A DNA stretch of 64,000 nucleotides from Prorocentrum cordatum (Eukaryota > Sar > Dinophyceae > Prorocentrales > Prorocentraceae). Both the position numbers and the translations under genes were made by a program. Positions 11,101 to 21,479 of this stretch are shown here, piece by piece (the first letter of the stretch is position 1; the number at the start of each line of letters is the position of its first letter). The notes under the pieces are model-generated. The model saw nothing but the letters and a program-made list of their open reading frames with translations, did not search any database and was not told where the DNA came from. The stretch covers positions 674,567-738,566 of the forward strand of contig CAUYUJ010020715.1 of NCBI GenBank assembly GCA_963575745.1, in the 5' to 3' direction.

Positions 11101-11577
11101 CCGTTGCCCCTGAGAGCTCACTGACTTCAAACACGCACCCAAACTCAAAGACGACCGATATGTCCCACGTGACGGCGTAAAGCATCTTGCTCCTCGAACC
11201 CCCCAAGACGTCCCTGAGAAAAGCGCGTCACGTGTTACGGCTACCCGAAGACTGAAGATACAATCCGTCACTCGTTAGGAGCTCCGTGCTCCCTCGCGCA
11301 CAGACCACCGAGAAAGCTGGGCTGGCACGTTGACGGGATGTGCCGCAGGCAGCTGGATATGAAATCGCCTAAAGCCCAAAGTATAGATGGGATCGGTGAC
11401 TCGAAAAGTAAAAACCTGCAACGAACAATGGGTGATCCCGGCGGCATCCTCAGGACGATGGCTCCCACTCCTTCGAGAAAGCAGAACAAGCACTGCAGGC
11501 GGCGTGATACCGTCAGCAGCCACGAGCAGAGAACGAAGGAGCGCTCCTATAGCCACGGCGAGCCTTAGCTACGAACA
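11101..11577. other. Spacer, nothing recognised
   Basis: No coding motif. The last ~100 bp end in AGGGACCGACCGTCCC, which is repeated at 24892, and lead into the dispersed repeat that follows. Confidence 0.45.
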
Positions 11578-11795
11578 GGGACCGACCGTCCCAACCTTTC
11601 GATAGGTATACCCCGGGATGTTTTTAGAACCACAGAATGCCCGAATCACAAAACAGCGTTCTCAATACCGACGCACTGACACAAAACAGTCTCAGCCAGA
11701 CATGTTCTCAGAGCCTCCCGTGCAAACCACAAGAGGTTCTTAGAACAGCGGGCCTACGGGCGAGCAAGGACGCCCCGCCACTCCTTGAACTAAAT
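11578..11795 (+). repeat. Dispersed ~215-bp repeat with TTCTTAGAAC palindromes, copy A
   Basis: Homologous along its length to 24896-25125. Shared landmarks in order: GACCGACCGTCCC, several GTTCT(T/A)AGAAC-like palindromes, CAAAACAG, CAGCCAGA, AACCACAA, GTTCTTAGAACA, and CGCCACT-C-TTGA at the right end. Confidence 0.75.
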
Positions 11796-11908
11796 CGAAG
11801 GGACGGCCCACAAGCCAGAGACCCCGGGTGAGCTCAACGCCTGTATTTTTGTCGCCACACGAGTCGCTCGCCCGCAGTCGGCGGCCCGCTGGCGGTCCCG
11901 CTTGCCCT

Positions 11909-12048
11909 AGGTCGGGCATGTCCCCCTACAGGCGGACGTTGGACGAACTAAAAAAATATGCAACCAAACTATTCACAAATATTCAAACCTGGTCTTCAAA
12001 TTGTTTTGTATTTCTGAGCACTCCTCCTGTAGGAGGGACACGCCCGAC
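11909..12048 (+). mobile_element. GTCGGGC-family element (copy 2)
   Basis: Begins GTCGGGCATGTCCCCCTACA and ends CCTCCTGTAGGAGGGACACG + CCCGAC. 140 bp with an AT-rich centre. Confidence 0.88.
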
Positions 12049-12197
12049 TTCACGCTGGCCCCGCAGCGACTCGCACGCAGACCCGCGCGTGCAGTGCAGG
12101 CGTCCCCCCCCCAAACGAACAGGCAGAGCTCGGCGCGCTCCCCGCGCCCCGCGGCCGCCGCTCCCGCAGCGGCAGGGCAGGAGCAGGGTGCGCTTCG

Positions 12198-12360
12198 GTC
12201 GGGCCTGTCCCCCTGCAGGGGGGATTTTTGGGCGAAGCATTGAAGATAGCGCAAACCTGTTCAAACATCCTCAAAAATAGCCCCCCTCCAAAAAAGCAAC
12301 GTCCCCAGACTATTGCTAGACTACTTTTGAATACTCCTCCTGGAGAGGGACAGGCCCGAC
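12198..12360 (+). mobile_element. GTCGGGC-family element (copy 3)
   Basis: 163 bp; begins GTCGGGCCTGTCCCCCTGCA and ends GAGAGGGACAGGCCCGAC. The centre carries the shared GTCCCCAGACTATT then TTTTGAATA before the right terminus. Confidence 0.88.
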
Positions 12361-12448
12361 CTCGGCCCAGAGAGAGCAAGCGCAAGGACCCGGTGAGAGC
12401 CCTTCGCGCAGTACCCGCGCGCGCGCCCCCGCGCGCGCGGTGGCGCTC

Positions 12449-13513
12449 TCAGGCCCCCGCCGCCGCCGACGCCCTCTCGGCGAGGAACTCGGCGGGGTCG
12501 TCGTCCTGCTCGCCGCCGTCGGACTTCTTGATGTCGCTGTCGCCAGTGAAGTCCACCTGGGCGACGATCCCGCCAGAGTACGTATCGCTGCCCTCGCCCT
12601 CGTCGAGCACGACGTACGACGCGAGCCTCCCCTCGCGCGCCTCCCAGGCCATAAAGTTGTCGACCGGCTGGTCCAGGGGCGTGGCCCTCTCGAGGAGCTT
12701 CCTGGCGCCGGCTGGCCACAGCACGTAGGCCACGGTGGTCCACACGTACTCGGCCTTGCGGACCACCGCGCTCTTCCTGCCCCGGGTCTTCTTCGTGTGC
12801 AGGAAGTTGCCGTCCTTGAAGCCAGACCAGCCCAAATACAGCACTTCCGCACTCTTCCTCTCGGCCTCCGGCATGGCCAGCTTGAGCCTCTCGGTGAAGG
12901 TGTTGCCGCTCGACGTGCCCCCGCAGGACCGCTCGAACACGAGCTGCACGTCGTCCTCCAGGATGAGCACGGGTGCGCTGGCCTCGGCGACCCTGGCCCA
13001 CATGCGGCGGTGGGAGTGGGCGCAGCCGCGCTCACCTGGCGAAAACTTGTACACGACGCCTGGATCCTGGAACTGCTTCGCGCTGTACAGCAGATTCTTG
13101 CCCTTGTCGAATACGTCCTCGTAGTTGCCGTACAGTGCGTTGCGCTTGGTGTTCCAGGTGGGCGCGACCTCCTCGTCGGAGATGGTGTCCGCCTTGCCGT
13201 CCGTGGCCGGGAAGAACTCGAACTGCAGCCAGGGGAGCTCTTTCCGAAGCATGGCCTCGCACCTCTCCCTACGATCTGGGCGCCGATCCAGGCCCAGCAT
13301 CAGCGCCTTCAGCCCCTGCAGCGCCTCGTGGGGCGGCTGGTGGAAGCAGCCGGCCCCTCCTCCTCCTCCTCCTCCTCCTCCGTAGCCATTTTGGCTCAAG
13401 GCTGCTGCCATCTGGGCTCCCACGCGCGCGGGGGCGCGCGTCGGGCGCATCCAGCTGGCCCCAGCCTGCAGCCCGACGGCGGGCGTAGGCGATCCTGTGG
13501 CGGCGGGCGGCAT
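12449..13513 (-). CDS. Glycosyltransferase family 25-like protein
   Basis: 354-residue frame. GT25 landmarks appear in order: an N-terminal strand and LDRRPDRRE at 75-83 leading to ATDGK (103-107), GERGCAHSH at 160-168, the metal-binding LILEDD at 183-188, YVLWPAGARKLLE at 263-275 and DQPVDNFM at 281-288. GT25 enzymes transfer sugars (often galactose or glucose) from nucleotide sugars; the acceptor cannot be inferred. The domain starts near residue 66, so the upstream Gly-rich part may be 5' UTR or intron; Met35 (13411) and Met72 (13300) are alternative starts. There is no clear signal peptide in the frame as given. A plus-strand spliced-leader copy (13379-13400) lies inside residues ~38-45, which suggests that the true coding start is downstream. 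Confidence 0.8.
   Translation of the reverse strand: MPPAATGSPTPAVGLQAGASWMRPTRAPARVGAQMAAALSQNGYGGGGGGGGGAGCFHQPPHEALQGLKALMLGLDRRPDRRERCEAMLRKELPWLQFEFFPATDGKADTISDEEVAPTWNTKRNALYGNYEDVFDKGKNLLYSAKQFQDPGVVYKFSPGERGCAHSHRRMWARVAEASAPVLILEDDVQLVFERSCGGTSSGNTFTERLKLAMPEAERKSAEVLYLGWSGFKDGNFLHTKKTRGRKSAVVRKAEYVWTTVAYVLWPAGARKLLERATPLDQPVDNFMAWEAREGRLASYVVLDEGEGSDTYSGGIVAQVDFTGDSDIKKSDGGEQDDDPAEFLAERASAAAGA
13379..13400 (+). other. Spliced-leader relic (exact 22-nt match)
   Basis: A (CTC)n tract runs straight into a full-length match to the dinoflagellate SL, ending GCCATTTTGGCTCAAG. It is on the plus strand, 263 nt upstream of LINE ORF1. SL RNA is trans-spliced to mRNA 5' ends; a genomic copy outside an SL RNA gene marks reverse transcription of a trans-spliced RNA. 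No SL RNA donor site (GT) or snRNA tail follows. Confidence 0.85.
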
Positions 13514-13663
13514 CTGCGAGCGTGACCCGTCGCCTGCCTGGCACCGCCGCCTGCGCAGGCGCCAAGCCAGCGCGCGGCGGACGCTACGTGAGGCAGCCGC
13601 CAGGCGGCTCCTGCAGGCGCATCACGGCAGTATATCAGTATATCACCAGTTGTCACCCAGCAC

Positions 13664-14524
13664 ATGCAGCAGAGGCATGGCGAAACCTGGGCATGCAGGG
13701 CGACCAAGGCATGCGGGTTCCGCAACAACTACGGTTCCAGGGAGACGTGCTGGGCGTGCGGCAGGGACAAGGACAGCAAGCCCGCCTCCTCCCCCAAGCG
13801 CACGCCCAGCCGCAGGAGGACTTCTTCGCGCGGGCCAGAGGCGCCCTGGCGCGATCGTCCTGATCATGCTGCCCCTGCTCCTCAGGCTGCTGCTGATGCA
13901 TCGCCACAGCAGGCCGCAGCCACCAAGTCCAAGCGGGCTTGGCTGGCCATACGGCGCATCTATGGAGACGAGCACGACCTGGTCATCGCCGCCAAGGCAG
14001 AGCATGACAAAGCCGAAGCTGTGCTGCGATCTCAGATGGACCCCTCCGACCTGCTCAGGAGTGCGAAAGAGACGTGGGCAGCCAAGGAGTCCGAGCGCGC
14101 GACCAAGGCAGCGCAGGTCGAGCAGCTGGAGACGGACCTCACCGATGCCAAGCAGCAGCTCACCAAGCTCGAGGCGGAGGTGGCCAACATCAACGCCGAG
14201 GTCGCCCAGGCCCAATCCGCAGTTGCAGCAGTGGCAGCCACAGAAGGAGTTCCAGTGATGGCCAACGTCTCTGCAGCCATCATTCAACTCCAGGCGGTCC
14301 TGCAGGCGGCAAGAGCTGGCACCTCGAACTTGGACGGCTCCCAGCTCCTGTACGCCATCGAGCAGCAGATCACCAACATCGGCACCATCGCGACTGGGAC
14401 CGCAGCACCCCCAACCGCCTCTGTACCTCCACCGCTGCAGCCAGCCGCTTTTCGCCCCCCTGCAGGACGTCCTGACGCAATGTCAGTCGAGCAGGCGGCA
14501 TGGGAGCAGGCGGGGGGGGACTAG
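13664..14524 (+). CDS. LINE ORF1: RanBP2-type zinc finger and coiled coil
   Basis: 286 residues, intact. Residues 9-34 form W-A-C-x5-C-x10-C-x2-C, a RanBP2-type finger (single-stranded RNA binding in known cases). A basic Ser/Arg/Pro linker follows; 90-205 is highly helical with Ala/Glu/Lys heptads (LETDLTDAKQQLTKLEAEV), a likely trimerising coiled coil as in other ORF1 proteins; the tail is Pro-rich. ORF1 proteins coat LINE RNA in the RNP. ATG 13664 is the first in frame directly before the finger. ORF2 begins in another frame at or just before the stop, so a translational coupling or a bicistronic arrangement is possible. Confidence 0.75.
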   Translation: MQQRHGETWACRATKACGFRNNYGSRETCWACGRDKDSKPASSPKRTPSRRRTSSRGPEAPWRDRPDHAAPAPQAAADASPQQAAATKSKRAWLAIRRIYGDEHDLVIAAKAEHDKAEAVLRSQMDPSDLLRSAKETWAAKESERATKAAQVEQLETDLTDAKQQLTKLEAEVANINAEVAQAQSAVAAVAATEGVPVMANVSAAIIQLQAVLQAARAGTSNLDGSQLLYAIEQQITNIGTIATGTAAPPTASVPPPLQPAAFRPPAGRPDAMSVEQAAWEQAGGD

Positions 14525-16550
14525 AGCACCGAGAGGCTCCAAGCGCAAAGATATTGCAGTTGCTACCTTCAACGGTTCGTGTCGGGATTCTTGCAGGACC
14601 GTTTTGGCGGAAGGTACGAAAGAGGTCAATATCGTGTGCGCTCAAGAACTCAGATTAGATGGCGAACGTCTTGCCCAAGCACAAGTTTGGGCTCGTCGCA
14701 ATGGACGGCAGGCCTTCATCACCGCTTGCCTACCTACGGGACTACCCAGTGCGGGCGCAGGAGTCTTCGTGCGTACTCACCTACCTGCCACTGTCGTCGA
14801 GGGACCCGATGGCAGAGTCACTCATGGAGAGAGCGTGATCCACCGCCGCTTTACTGTGAAAAATTGCCGCCCTTTGCCTCCGGAGCCCGGGCGTCTCCCC
14901 CTCCCCCCCTCCGAAAATCCCCCCCCCCGGCTGGGACCCCCCCCCCCCCCCCCCCTCCCCCGGCAAACCCCCCCCTCCCCTAACCCCTCCCCCCCCCCCT
15001 CCCCCTCAAAAACCGGGGGGGGGGGGTCACTACCGGTTCGAACCCCCCCCCTCGAAAACCGGAGGGGGGGGGGTCACGACCGGTTCGAACCCCCCCCCCC
15101 CTTCACCGCCAGCAAACGACTCCCGGTCCCTACCACCGTCCTCGCCACATCCCCCACTGTTGTTCCCAGCACCACTGTCCTCACCACCACTGTCCCCACT
15201 GGTTCCACCACCGCCCCTACTGTCCCCACCAGTGCCACCACCACTGTCGCACTGTCCCCACTGTCCCCACCACTGTTCCCACCACGGCTCCACTCTCCCA
15301 ACTTTCTCCACGGCCCCCCACTGCCCGACTATCCCCACTGTCCCCACTGTCCCACTGACTCCTCCGCTGTCCCACTGAGCTGTCCCACTGTTCCCACCAC
15401 TGTCCCCACCACCACTGTCCCCACTGCACCTCTGTCCCATTGTCCCACCGCCGTCCTCGCCACCGCCTTCACCACTGTCCCCACCACCACTGTACCCTCC
15501 ACTGTCCTACTGTTTCCGCCACATTCCCACTGTCCCCACACCACTGTCCCCACCACCACCGTCCCCACCACTGTCCCACTGTCCCCACTGTTCCCACCAT
15601 TGTCCTCACCATTGTCCCCACCACCACCGTCCCCACCACTGTCCCACTGTCCCCACCACTGTCCCGCTGTCCCCTCACCACTGTCCCCACCACCCACCAC
15701 CGTCCCCACCACTGTCCGCACCCCCCCTCGGTTTTCGCGGGGAGGGGGGTTCGAACCGGTAGTGGCCCCCCCCGGTTTTCGAGTTCGAGGGGGGGGGGGG
15801 TTCGAACCGGCAGTGACCCCCCCCCCTTTTCATGATGAACCGGGGGTGGGGGGGAGGGGTTCGAACCGGTATAGTGACCCCCCCCGGTTTTCCGGAGGGG
15901 GGGGGGGAGGGGCTCGAACCGGTAGTGACCCCCCTCGGTTTTCCGCCAGCAGCGGTAGAACACGCTCTTTCTCATGAAATCACACCAGCTTGGGCAGTGG
16001 TCATACATGTGGATGTGGGACTTACTGGAGGGTTGCTGGTGGGATCTGTCTATATGGAGTGCACACACAAGACCTGCTACCTCACCTCCAACTATGACCG
16101 CTACTTGAGGCTCTCGAAGTTCCTCAGGTACATAGAACAAGCCGTACATCATTGCTGGGGACTGGAACGTCACCCCACAATATTACTTGTTGCGTGGCTT
16201 GCCTGAGGTGCTCCCTGCCGCGCTTCTCTACACCAAGGAGGAGGGCACGTGTCGCGCACCGAAGGGCGACTACAACAACATTGACTACTTCCTCGTGTCG
16301 CCTGGTCTGGAGGTAGCATGCAGGTCGCCAACCACGGTGACGACGTGGCCTGCGCGATCTCACATGCCCGTCCTCACCTACATCCAGGCCAGGCCGAAGA
16401 TCATGCAGATCCTCACCATCACCGCCCCAAGGGTCTTTCCCAAAAGGCCCCCCGCTACGCAGGGCTACAATCCGTTGCAGGGGCCGATCGTCGCGCCCGA
16501 CTACTTCGACATTGTAGAGAACGACGCTCAGCGAGGCCCCCCTTATCTCC
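14523..16550 (+). pseudogene. LINE ORF2: APE-type endonuclease, split and frameshifted
   Basis: The frame from 14523 reads DIAVATFNGS and then IVCAQELRL, the N/E metal-binding start of APE endonucleases. It continues to about 14867 and is interrupted by a C-rich island. Endonuclease sequence resumes near 15950 (HEITPAWAVVIHVDVG), changes frame near 16130, then shows IIAGDWNVTP (the GDxN motif), NIDYFLVS and the terminal SHMPV (SDHxP-like, Asp replaced by Arg). The domain would nick target DNA for target-primed reverse transcription. As read it is non-functional. Confidence 0.78.
14868..15955. repeat. C-rich minisatellite island with inverted arms
   Basis: Left arm (14985-15090) repeats ACCGGGGGGGG..TCACTACCGGTTCGAACCCC. 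The right arm (15740-15945) carries the same sequence inverted, GGGGTTCGAACCGGTAGTGACCCC then GGTTTTC, four times. Between them (~15120-15720) is a CCACTGTCCC minisatellite. It sits inside the endonuclease domain and has no stop in the entry frame. Confidence 0.85.
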
Positions 16551-16553
16551 AAG

Positions 16554-18424
16554 GGAGAAGCTATCGGCCGCATGGACGCCTTGCACGAGCAGTGCATCTC
16601 GCACGTCGAGAGCGAGCTTTTTGGCATCTACCAGGTTGACGAGCCTGACGCTTACCGTGGACGTGCAGATGGTCCATCCTGCACGTGGCAGCCGATTGGT
16701 GGCCCCAAGACAGGCCCGCGCCCTACTGGGGCAGCGAGGCTCGGTACCTACGTACTGTGGGACAAGCAATCCAGGACCTGGTGGCCGACTTCCTGGCCGA
16801 GTTCGGCGTCACCGCAGTCGACCAGTTGCCCAACTATGACGATGTCGCCACGCCCCTTCAGAGTACTCTTTCCCAGGAGGTCTCCCAGGACCCCAGGCCG
16901 CCTCAAACATCTGGTCCTGGCCTGGTCTCGGACCCGCCAAGAAGGCTAACAGGGGGTGCGGAGCTCTCGGGGCCCAGAGGCTCACAGGGCCAATTTGGAG
17001 GCAAAGGAAATCTGGCGAAGAACGCGGGCTCGATATCGGTCAGTCGCATGTCACCGTCACGACGCCGAGCACGCTGGACACATCTCGCCAGGTTGCTCCG
17101 ACCAGGACATGCCCAAGACGTCCACGCAGTCGAAGGCAAGAGCTACTTCAAGGGCGCCTGAGACATCATTCACCTCGCCTGCAGGCAGCATCCCATGCAG
17201 CGCATACTCTGCCTACAGGCGTTCGCCAACATCATCATTACGTACGTGGACCAGCTCGACAGGCAAGCAGGCTGGCACAGGATCAGCAAGTTCAAGGCAT
17301 GGGCGCGAGACGCGATGGTCACAGGACCAGCACAGGTCTACTCCATCACCAGAGTGCAGCCATGGGCACACGCTCAGATCAAGCAGGATCAGACCCTGAC
17401 GTCGCACCCACAGGCGATCGCCGACACCCAGATGGATGGCTGGAGGAAGATCTGGGAAGGAGAACGACGTGGTGATGCTGACCTCCCGCGGCCGCTCGCC
17501 GACCATGAGGATGAAGAGCTACTGGCTGCGATAAGGCATCTTCCCCCAGCGGCCTTGCCAGTGCCCGCGGTAGCTCAGACCAGAAGGGCAGCCTCAACAT
17601 TCAGATGGCGCGCAGGACTGAGAGCTGATGCACTCCCCCCTCGAGCCCTGTCCCTTGTCTCTGACGCGGCCCTTGCAATGCTGATATACATATACTGGGC
17701 GGCCGAAGCATGGATGCGATGGCCCACGGCCATACTCAACGTACACATCATGCTGCTAGCGAAGCCACAAGGAGGCTTTCGACCGATTGCTCTCCTTCCA
17801 GCGACGTACCGCATCTACACGAAGCTCAGGCCGCAGCAGGTTCGTCAATGGATCTCTCGGAACACTCGGCCTTACCTTGCGCTGGGGGCCCACAAGTGCA
17901 CGCTGGACGTGGGCGCGCGCACCGTGATCTACGCGGAGGCCTACGCGTATGACAAGCAGAAGGCCACCACCACAACCTTGGTTGACATCAGCAACGGTTT
18001 CGACCGAGCCGGTTGGCGGAGAGTCTTGCAGGCAGCACGACACCTTGGATTTCCTACGCATATCTTGCAGCTGTGTCTGGCGATGCACTATGCCCCGAGG
18101 CGCATCAAGTGGACAACGTCCTTCTCGTATTCCTGCCGGGTTAGCAGGGGCGTCCTGCCAGGCTGCTCGGTCGCAATGTTCCTGCTGCAGCTGGTCATGA
18201 TGTTGCCGTTCGGTACCTTTGGGAAGTCATTCGTCAACACTGATGAAGTCTACCACTCTCTGGACATCTACGCAGATGACATCACGCTGCAAGTGGTGGC
18301 CACACAACAGGACGTCGTACATCATACGGTGCGTATCCTACAACGGCTTGCAGCGGTCCTCAAGGCATTGGATCTACCGATTGCTCAGGACAAGGCAAAA
18401 GTGCTGGCTCCGACTATACCATAA
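16554..18424 (+). pseudogene. LINE ORF2: linker and reverse transcriptase
   Basis: After a frame change near 16530 the linker reads EAPLISKGEAIGRMDALHEQ; another change near 16725 gives YWGSEARYLRTVGQAI. A TGA at 17159-17161 interrupts the frame (FKGA-stop-DIIHLACRQ). The RT domain is then open at 17195-18424: LLAKPQGGFRPIALLP (fingers, 187-202), LVDISNGFD (first catalytic Asp, 264), SRGVLPGC (317-324) and YADD (359-362, catalytic pair). It copies LINE RNA at the nicked target. A one-base frame change at about 18405-18418 separates it from the next block. Confidence 0.85.
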
Positions 18425-20556
18425 CGCAGCAGGTGACGATGCAGGTACACGGTCACGGCCTCAGACCGTACAAGACGCTCGAGGTGCTTGGCATGGAGGC
18501 CAAAGGAGGTCATAAGTTGAGCTTCACTACCATACGCAAGAGGGTGAACAAGATGAAGAAGCGGCTTCCACGCTTCAAGAGGCTCAGCGGGTTGGCCAAG
18601 ACAGGGAGAGAGGTTGCACAGCCGAGCATTGCCCCCGCCATGCAGTACGGTATTCAGATCGTTGGTGCGACCAAGACCCTGCTCAAGACGATGGTCAACA
18701 TGGTGCGCGTGGGATGGCGCCGCACCCCTCCTGGAACCTCGATTTGGCTCGCGGCCCAGTTGGAGCCGCGCTTCTTTGAGCACCCCGAGAGGGTTGCCAT
18801 GGTGGGCCCGTTGCACACGTGGGCCATGCTAGTGCAGGACGACAAGGTACCCAACACCGTGCTCGACAAGGCCTTCCCCCAGCAGCGCCAGAAGCTCGGT
18901 ATGGCCCCGAAGCGTGCAGACGCGGCAGGCCCTGCGGGGGCCGTCTTGGTGGCGCTCCACTCCCTCAGCTGGCGTGCGACGACAGCTACGGCATGGACTA
19001 CGTGCTCTGGCATTGGCCTCGACCTCACCGTGGACAGCCCCGAGTGGATTCGCACCTTAGCCAGAAGGGACTACGTCAACGTGAAGTTCGAAGAATGGAA
19101 CCGACTGAAGGACCACGCACCAGAGGGTAAGCCACAAGCCAGGCGTCCATGCGGCTACTGGATGGGGCCTCTCAAAATGCTGCTGGCGCCGAAGGAGCTG
19201 GCCAAGAAGTGGAACCTATCGGAGCAGGCCAGAGCTGCGCTACGTACCTCAATTATTGGAGGGCAATGGACACAGGCTCGTCTCCACAAGCATGGCTACG
19301 CCACCGACGACATATGCCAGTACTGTATGGAATGCCCGGGGACCGCGAACCATCGTCTATGGCGCTGCCCACTCCTTCGGCAAGAGCGTGAGGCCGCAGT
19401 GGACGCGGACATGATACAAGCAGCCCAGCGGTCACCACACAACGATATGCTCTTTAACAGAGGCCTGATGCCTCGTGATGCGCTACCAGCCATACCGCCG
19501 CCATGCATGGAGGACACCTGGAGCTTCGCTCACGGCGGCGACATGTCCACGCTGACGGGAGACATCTACACAGACGGCTCAGGGCTCTCACCCATTGCGT
19601 GGCCTGGGGCCAACCGAGCGGGCTGGGGCATCGCGATGATGAGCGGACAAGCCCTTCGAGGGATCGCCTACGGACCACTGCCAGGGCATCAGCAATCAGT
19701 GCCACGTGCTGAGCTCTACGCGGTCATCCAAGTCCTGCGCCACGGGCTGCTGCCGATCCATATTCGCACGGATTGCTTGGGCACAGTGGAAGGGCTCGTG
19801 AGTGGGCCAGAGTGGTGCACGCACCCGCGCAGGCAGAACTGTGACATGTGGCGGGTTCTCTGGCAGATCATCCAGGACCACGGGGGGTTGTCCTCGCAGC
19901 TGGAGGTCTCCTACGTCCGCTCGCACCAGACCAAAGGAGAGGCCACCTTGGACAAGAAGGGCAAGGACTACGCGGATATAGCGGCGAAGCGCGGGCTGAC
20001 CATGCATGCGTTGCCAACGGAGGCCGTCCACCTGCACGCGAACATGCTCAACATCGTGAGGCAGGTGGCGTGCTGGATCGGGTCCTCCATGACGTTGGTT
20101 GGGAGCCAGGACCGTCAGCCGCCGCCAGCAAGGAGGCCACGACGCCGACGGCAGCTACTACGTCGGCCCGAACGACAGCAACCAGTTCTGACACGGAGCC
20201 AGCGCCTGCACGAACTCAGGCCGCGGCTCGACGGAGGATGGAAACGTAAGCACTGTCAGCGCTTCGCGCGGACCACCTCTGGACGCAAGCGACTGGCCTT
20301 AGAGGTGTGTACAGTACATCGCCCCTCGGAACCTCAGGCTCCTGAGCCCTCGTCCAGCCCTGTGGAGGTCCCGCGGAGCCCGCCCCTCGGCCCCCGCCAA
20401 AACATCAAGAGGCCCTTAGACGGCCAAGACGGCCCTGGAGGTCAGGACGAGGATGGCCCTGGGAGGAAGGTGCTTCGCGGGGCCCCACCCTCCTCCCCCG
20501 CTTCGGTCTCTGACCCTCCTCCTCCTCCCCCTCCTCCTCCTCACCCGTCCCCTTAG
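18403..20556 (+). CDS. LINE ORF2: zinc knuckle and RNase H block
   Basis: About 710 codons open. Counting from 18433, a LINE-type zinc knuckle lies at C295, C298, H307, C312. RNase H follows with YTDGSG (D381), RAELYA (E427), RTDCLG (D447), YVRSHQ (H498) and YADIAA (D515), so all catalytic positions are present. RNase H removes template RNA from the hybrid. The C-terminal ~180 residues are basic and Pro-rich and end in a (CCT)n tract where the frame stops. No good start exists: the block is simply the continuation of ORF2 after a frame change. Confidence 0.85.
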   Translation, partial: AGSDYTITQQVTMQVHGHGLRPYKTLEVLGMEAKGGHKLSFTTIRKRVNKMKKRLPRFKRLSGLAKTGREVAQPSIAPAMQYGIQIVGATKTLLKTMVNMVRVGWRRTPPGTSIWLAAQLEPRFFEHPERVAMVGPLHTWAMLVQDDKVPNTVLDKAFPQQRQKLGMAPKRADAAGPAGAVLVALHSLSWRATTATAWTTCSGIGLDLTVDSPEWIRTLARRDYVNVKFEEWNRLKDHAPEGKPQARRPCGYWMGPLKMLLAPKELAKKWNLSEQARAALRTSIIGGQWTQARLHKHGYATDDICQYCMECPGTANHRLWRCPLLRQEREAAVDADMIQAAQRSPHNDMLFNRGLMPRDALPAIPPPCMEDTWSFAHGGDMSTLTGDIYTDGSGLSPIAWPGANRAGWGIAMMSGQALRGIAYGPLPGHQQSVPRAELYAVIQVLRHGLLPIHIRTDCLGTVEGLVSGPEWCTHPRRQNCDMWRVLWQIIQDHGGLSSQLEVSYVRSHQTKGEATLDKKGKDYADIAAKRGLTMHALPTEAVHLHANMLNIVRQVACWIGSSMTLVGSQDRQPPPARRPRRRRQLLRRPERQQPVLTRSQRLHELRPRLDGGWKRKHCQRFARTTSGRKRLALEVCTVHRPSEPQAPEPSSSPVEVPRSPPLGPRQNIKRPLDGQDGPGGQDEDGPGRKVLRGAPPSSPASVSDPPPPPPPPPHPSP

Positions 20557-21073
20557 GGTTCGGATTGTGGGCAAGTCTAGGAGGCCTGAGGACGAGGAAG
20601 CGGAAGCTTTCATTAGGACGCCCCGTTGTGTGAAGAGGAAGATCCATTTCGAGCCTCCCATACAGACCCGTGTTAGGGACGCGGTCGTTGCCCTCGGGCC
20701 CGTGCGTGGCTCGGAGAAGCGCCCCAGATTGGCGCTGGCCACCACGAGGGCCACCGCCGTCCCTCCCAGCAAGGTGCTCCCTGGCGAGGGGCCGATCCCC
20801 CCGCAGGCCTCGAGGGGCCATGTGCTCTACAGAGCGGGTGACGTGGTCGGTTGCATGCGCTGCGGGTCGTTTTCGGAGCGAGCTCACCGATCCCAGCTGT
20901 ACAACGAATGCGAGGGCCCCAAGGTGTTCGATGGGAATCCTCAGAGGCGGTGGAGGCGAATTAATTGGGCCTCAGGCCGCCATCCCAGCGAGGGCCGCAA
21001 GCATCCTATACCGCTCCCTCGGAGAATGCTCGTCTCTGACCCTGCGGTGGAGTGGCTCGGCTTAGCTACTTGA
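20545..21073 (+). pseudogene. LINE ORF2: C-terminal zinc domain in shifted frame
   Basis: Beyond the (CCT)n tract the coding sequence continues in another frame: GHVLYRAGDVVGCMRCGSFSERA, about ten residues, then ECEG and a basic WRRINWASGRHP tail. The same domain (CTVCGGFSERA..KLCAPCSG) is on the minus strand at about 38.55 kb. It looks like the family's C-terminal finger; its role is unknown to me. The slip in a triplet tract suggests replication or sequencing slippage. Confidence 0.65.
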
Positions 21074-21479
21074 TCCCACCAGCCCTTCGGGCGTGAGTGG
21101 TTTAGCGAGCTCTCTCTGTCCTCAACCCCCCTTCCCCTTCGGGGAGGGGTTTACCCCTCCCCCTACCCCCCCCCTCCCCCTGGACCTGGACAGGGAGTCC
21201 GGGGCGTAGTCAGGGGGGTCTTTTTTGACTCCTGGGAGGGCCAAAAAACGACGACCCTCACAAGGATTCTGGCCCCGTCGGGGGGATACAGTTTGGCGCC
21301 TCCGACCGTCTTTGAAGCAAAAAACATTGATTTTACTACGGTTTTGGCCCCATGTTGGCCTTCTGAGGGGGCCGCGCTCCTCTTCCTTCATAGCAAAATC
21401 ATTGATTTTACGAAGGTTTTGGCCTCATTTTGTCTTTCTCAGGGGGCAGCGCTCCTTTGCGCTTCTGAGGAGGTCGCAA
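21074..21479. other. Possible LINE 3' region and ~75-bp tandem pair
   Basis: No gene. Two adjacent ~72-bp units start with CATTGATTTTAC (21328 and 21402) and both run through GGTTTTGGCC to GCGCTCCT. The preceding C-rich part has a hairpin CCTTCCCCTTCGGGGAGGGG at about 21129. Confidence 0.5.

Larger units (their letters stand above)
13379..21073 (+). mobile_element. Degenerate non-LTR retrotransposon (LINE) with RNase H
   Basis: One plus-strand element holds, in order, ORF1 with zinc finger and coiled coil, APE-type endonuclease, reverse transcriptase, a CCHC-like knuckle, RNase H and a C-terminal zinc domain. This is the layout of I/Tad-like LINEs. The left limit is set at the SL relic and the right at the last coding domain; a 3' UTR of unknown length may follow. 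I found no target duplication or 3' tail. ORF2 is broken by one large insertion, at least five frame changes and one in-frame stop, so this copy should not be autonomous. Confidence 0.85.

Noticed and set aside
15034-15945. GGTTCGAACC motifs that resemble tRNA T loops
   Set aside because: They are part of inverted arms repeated many times and lack the rest of a tRNA.
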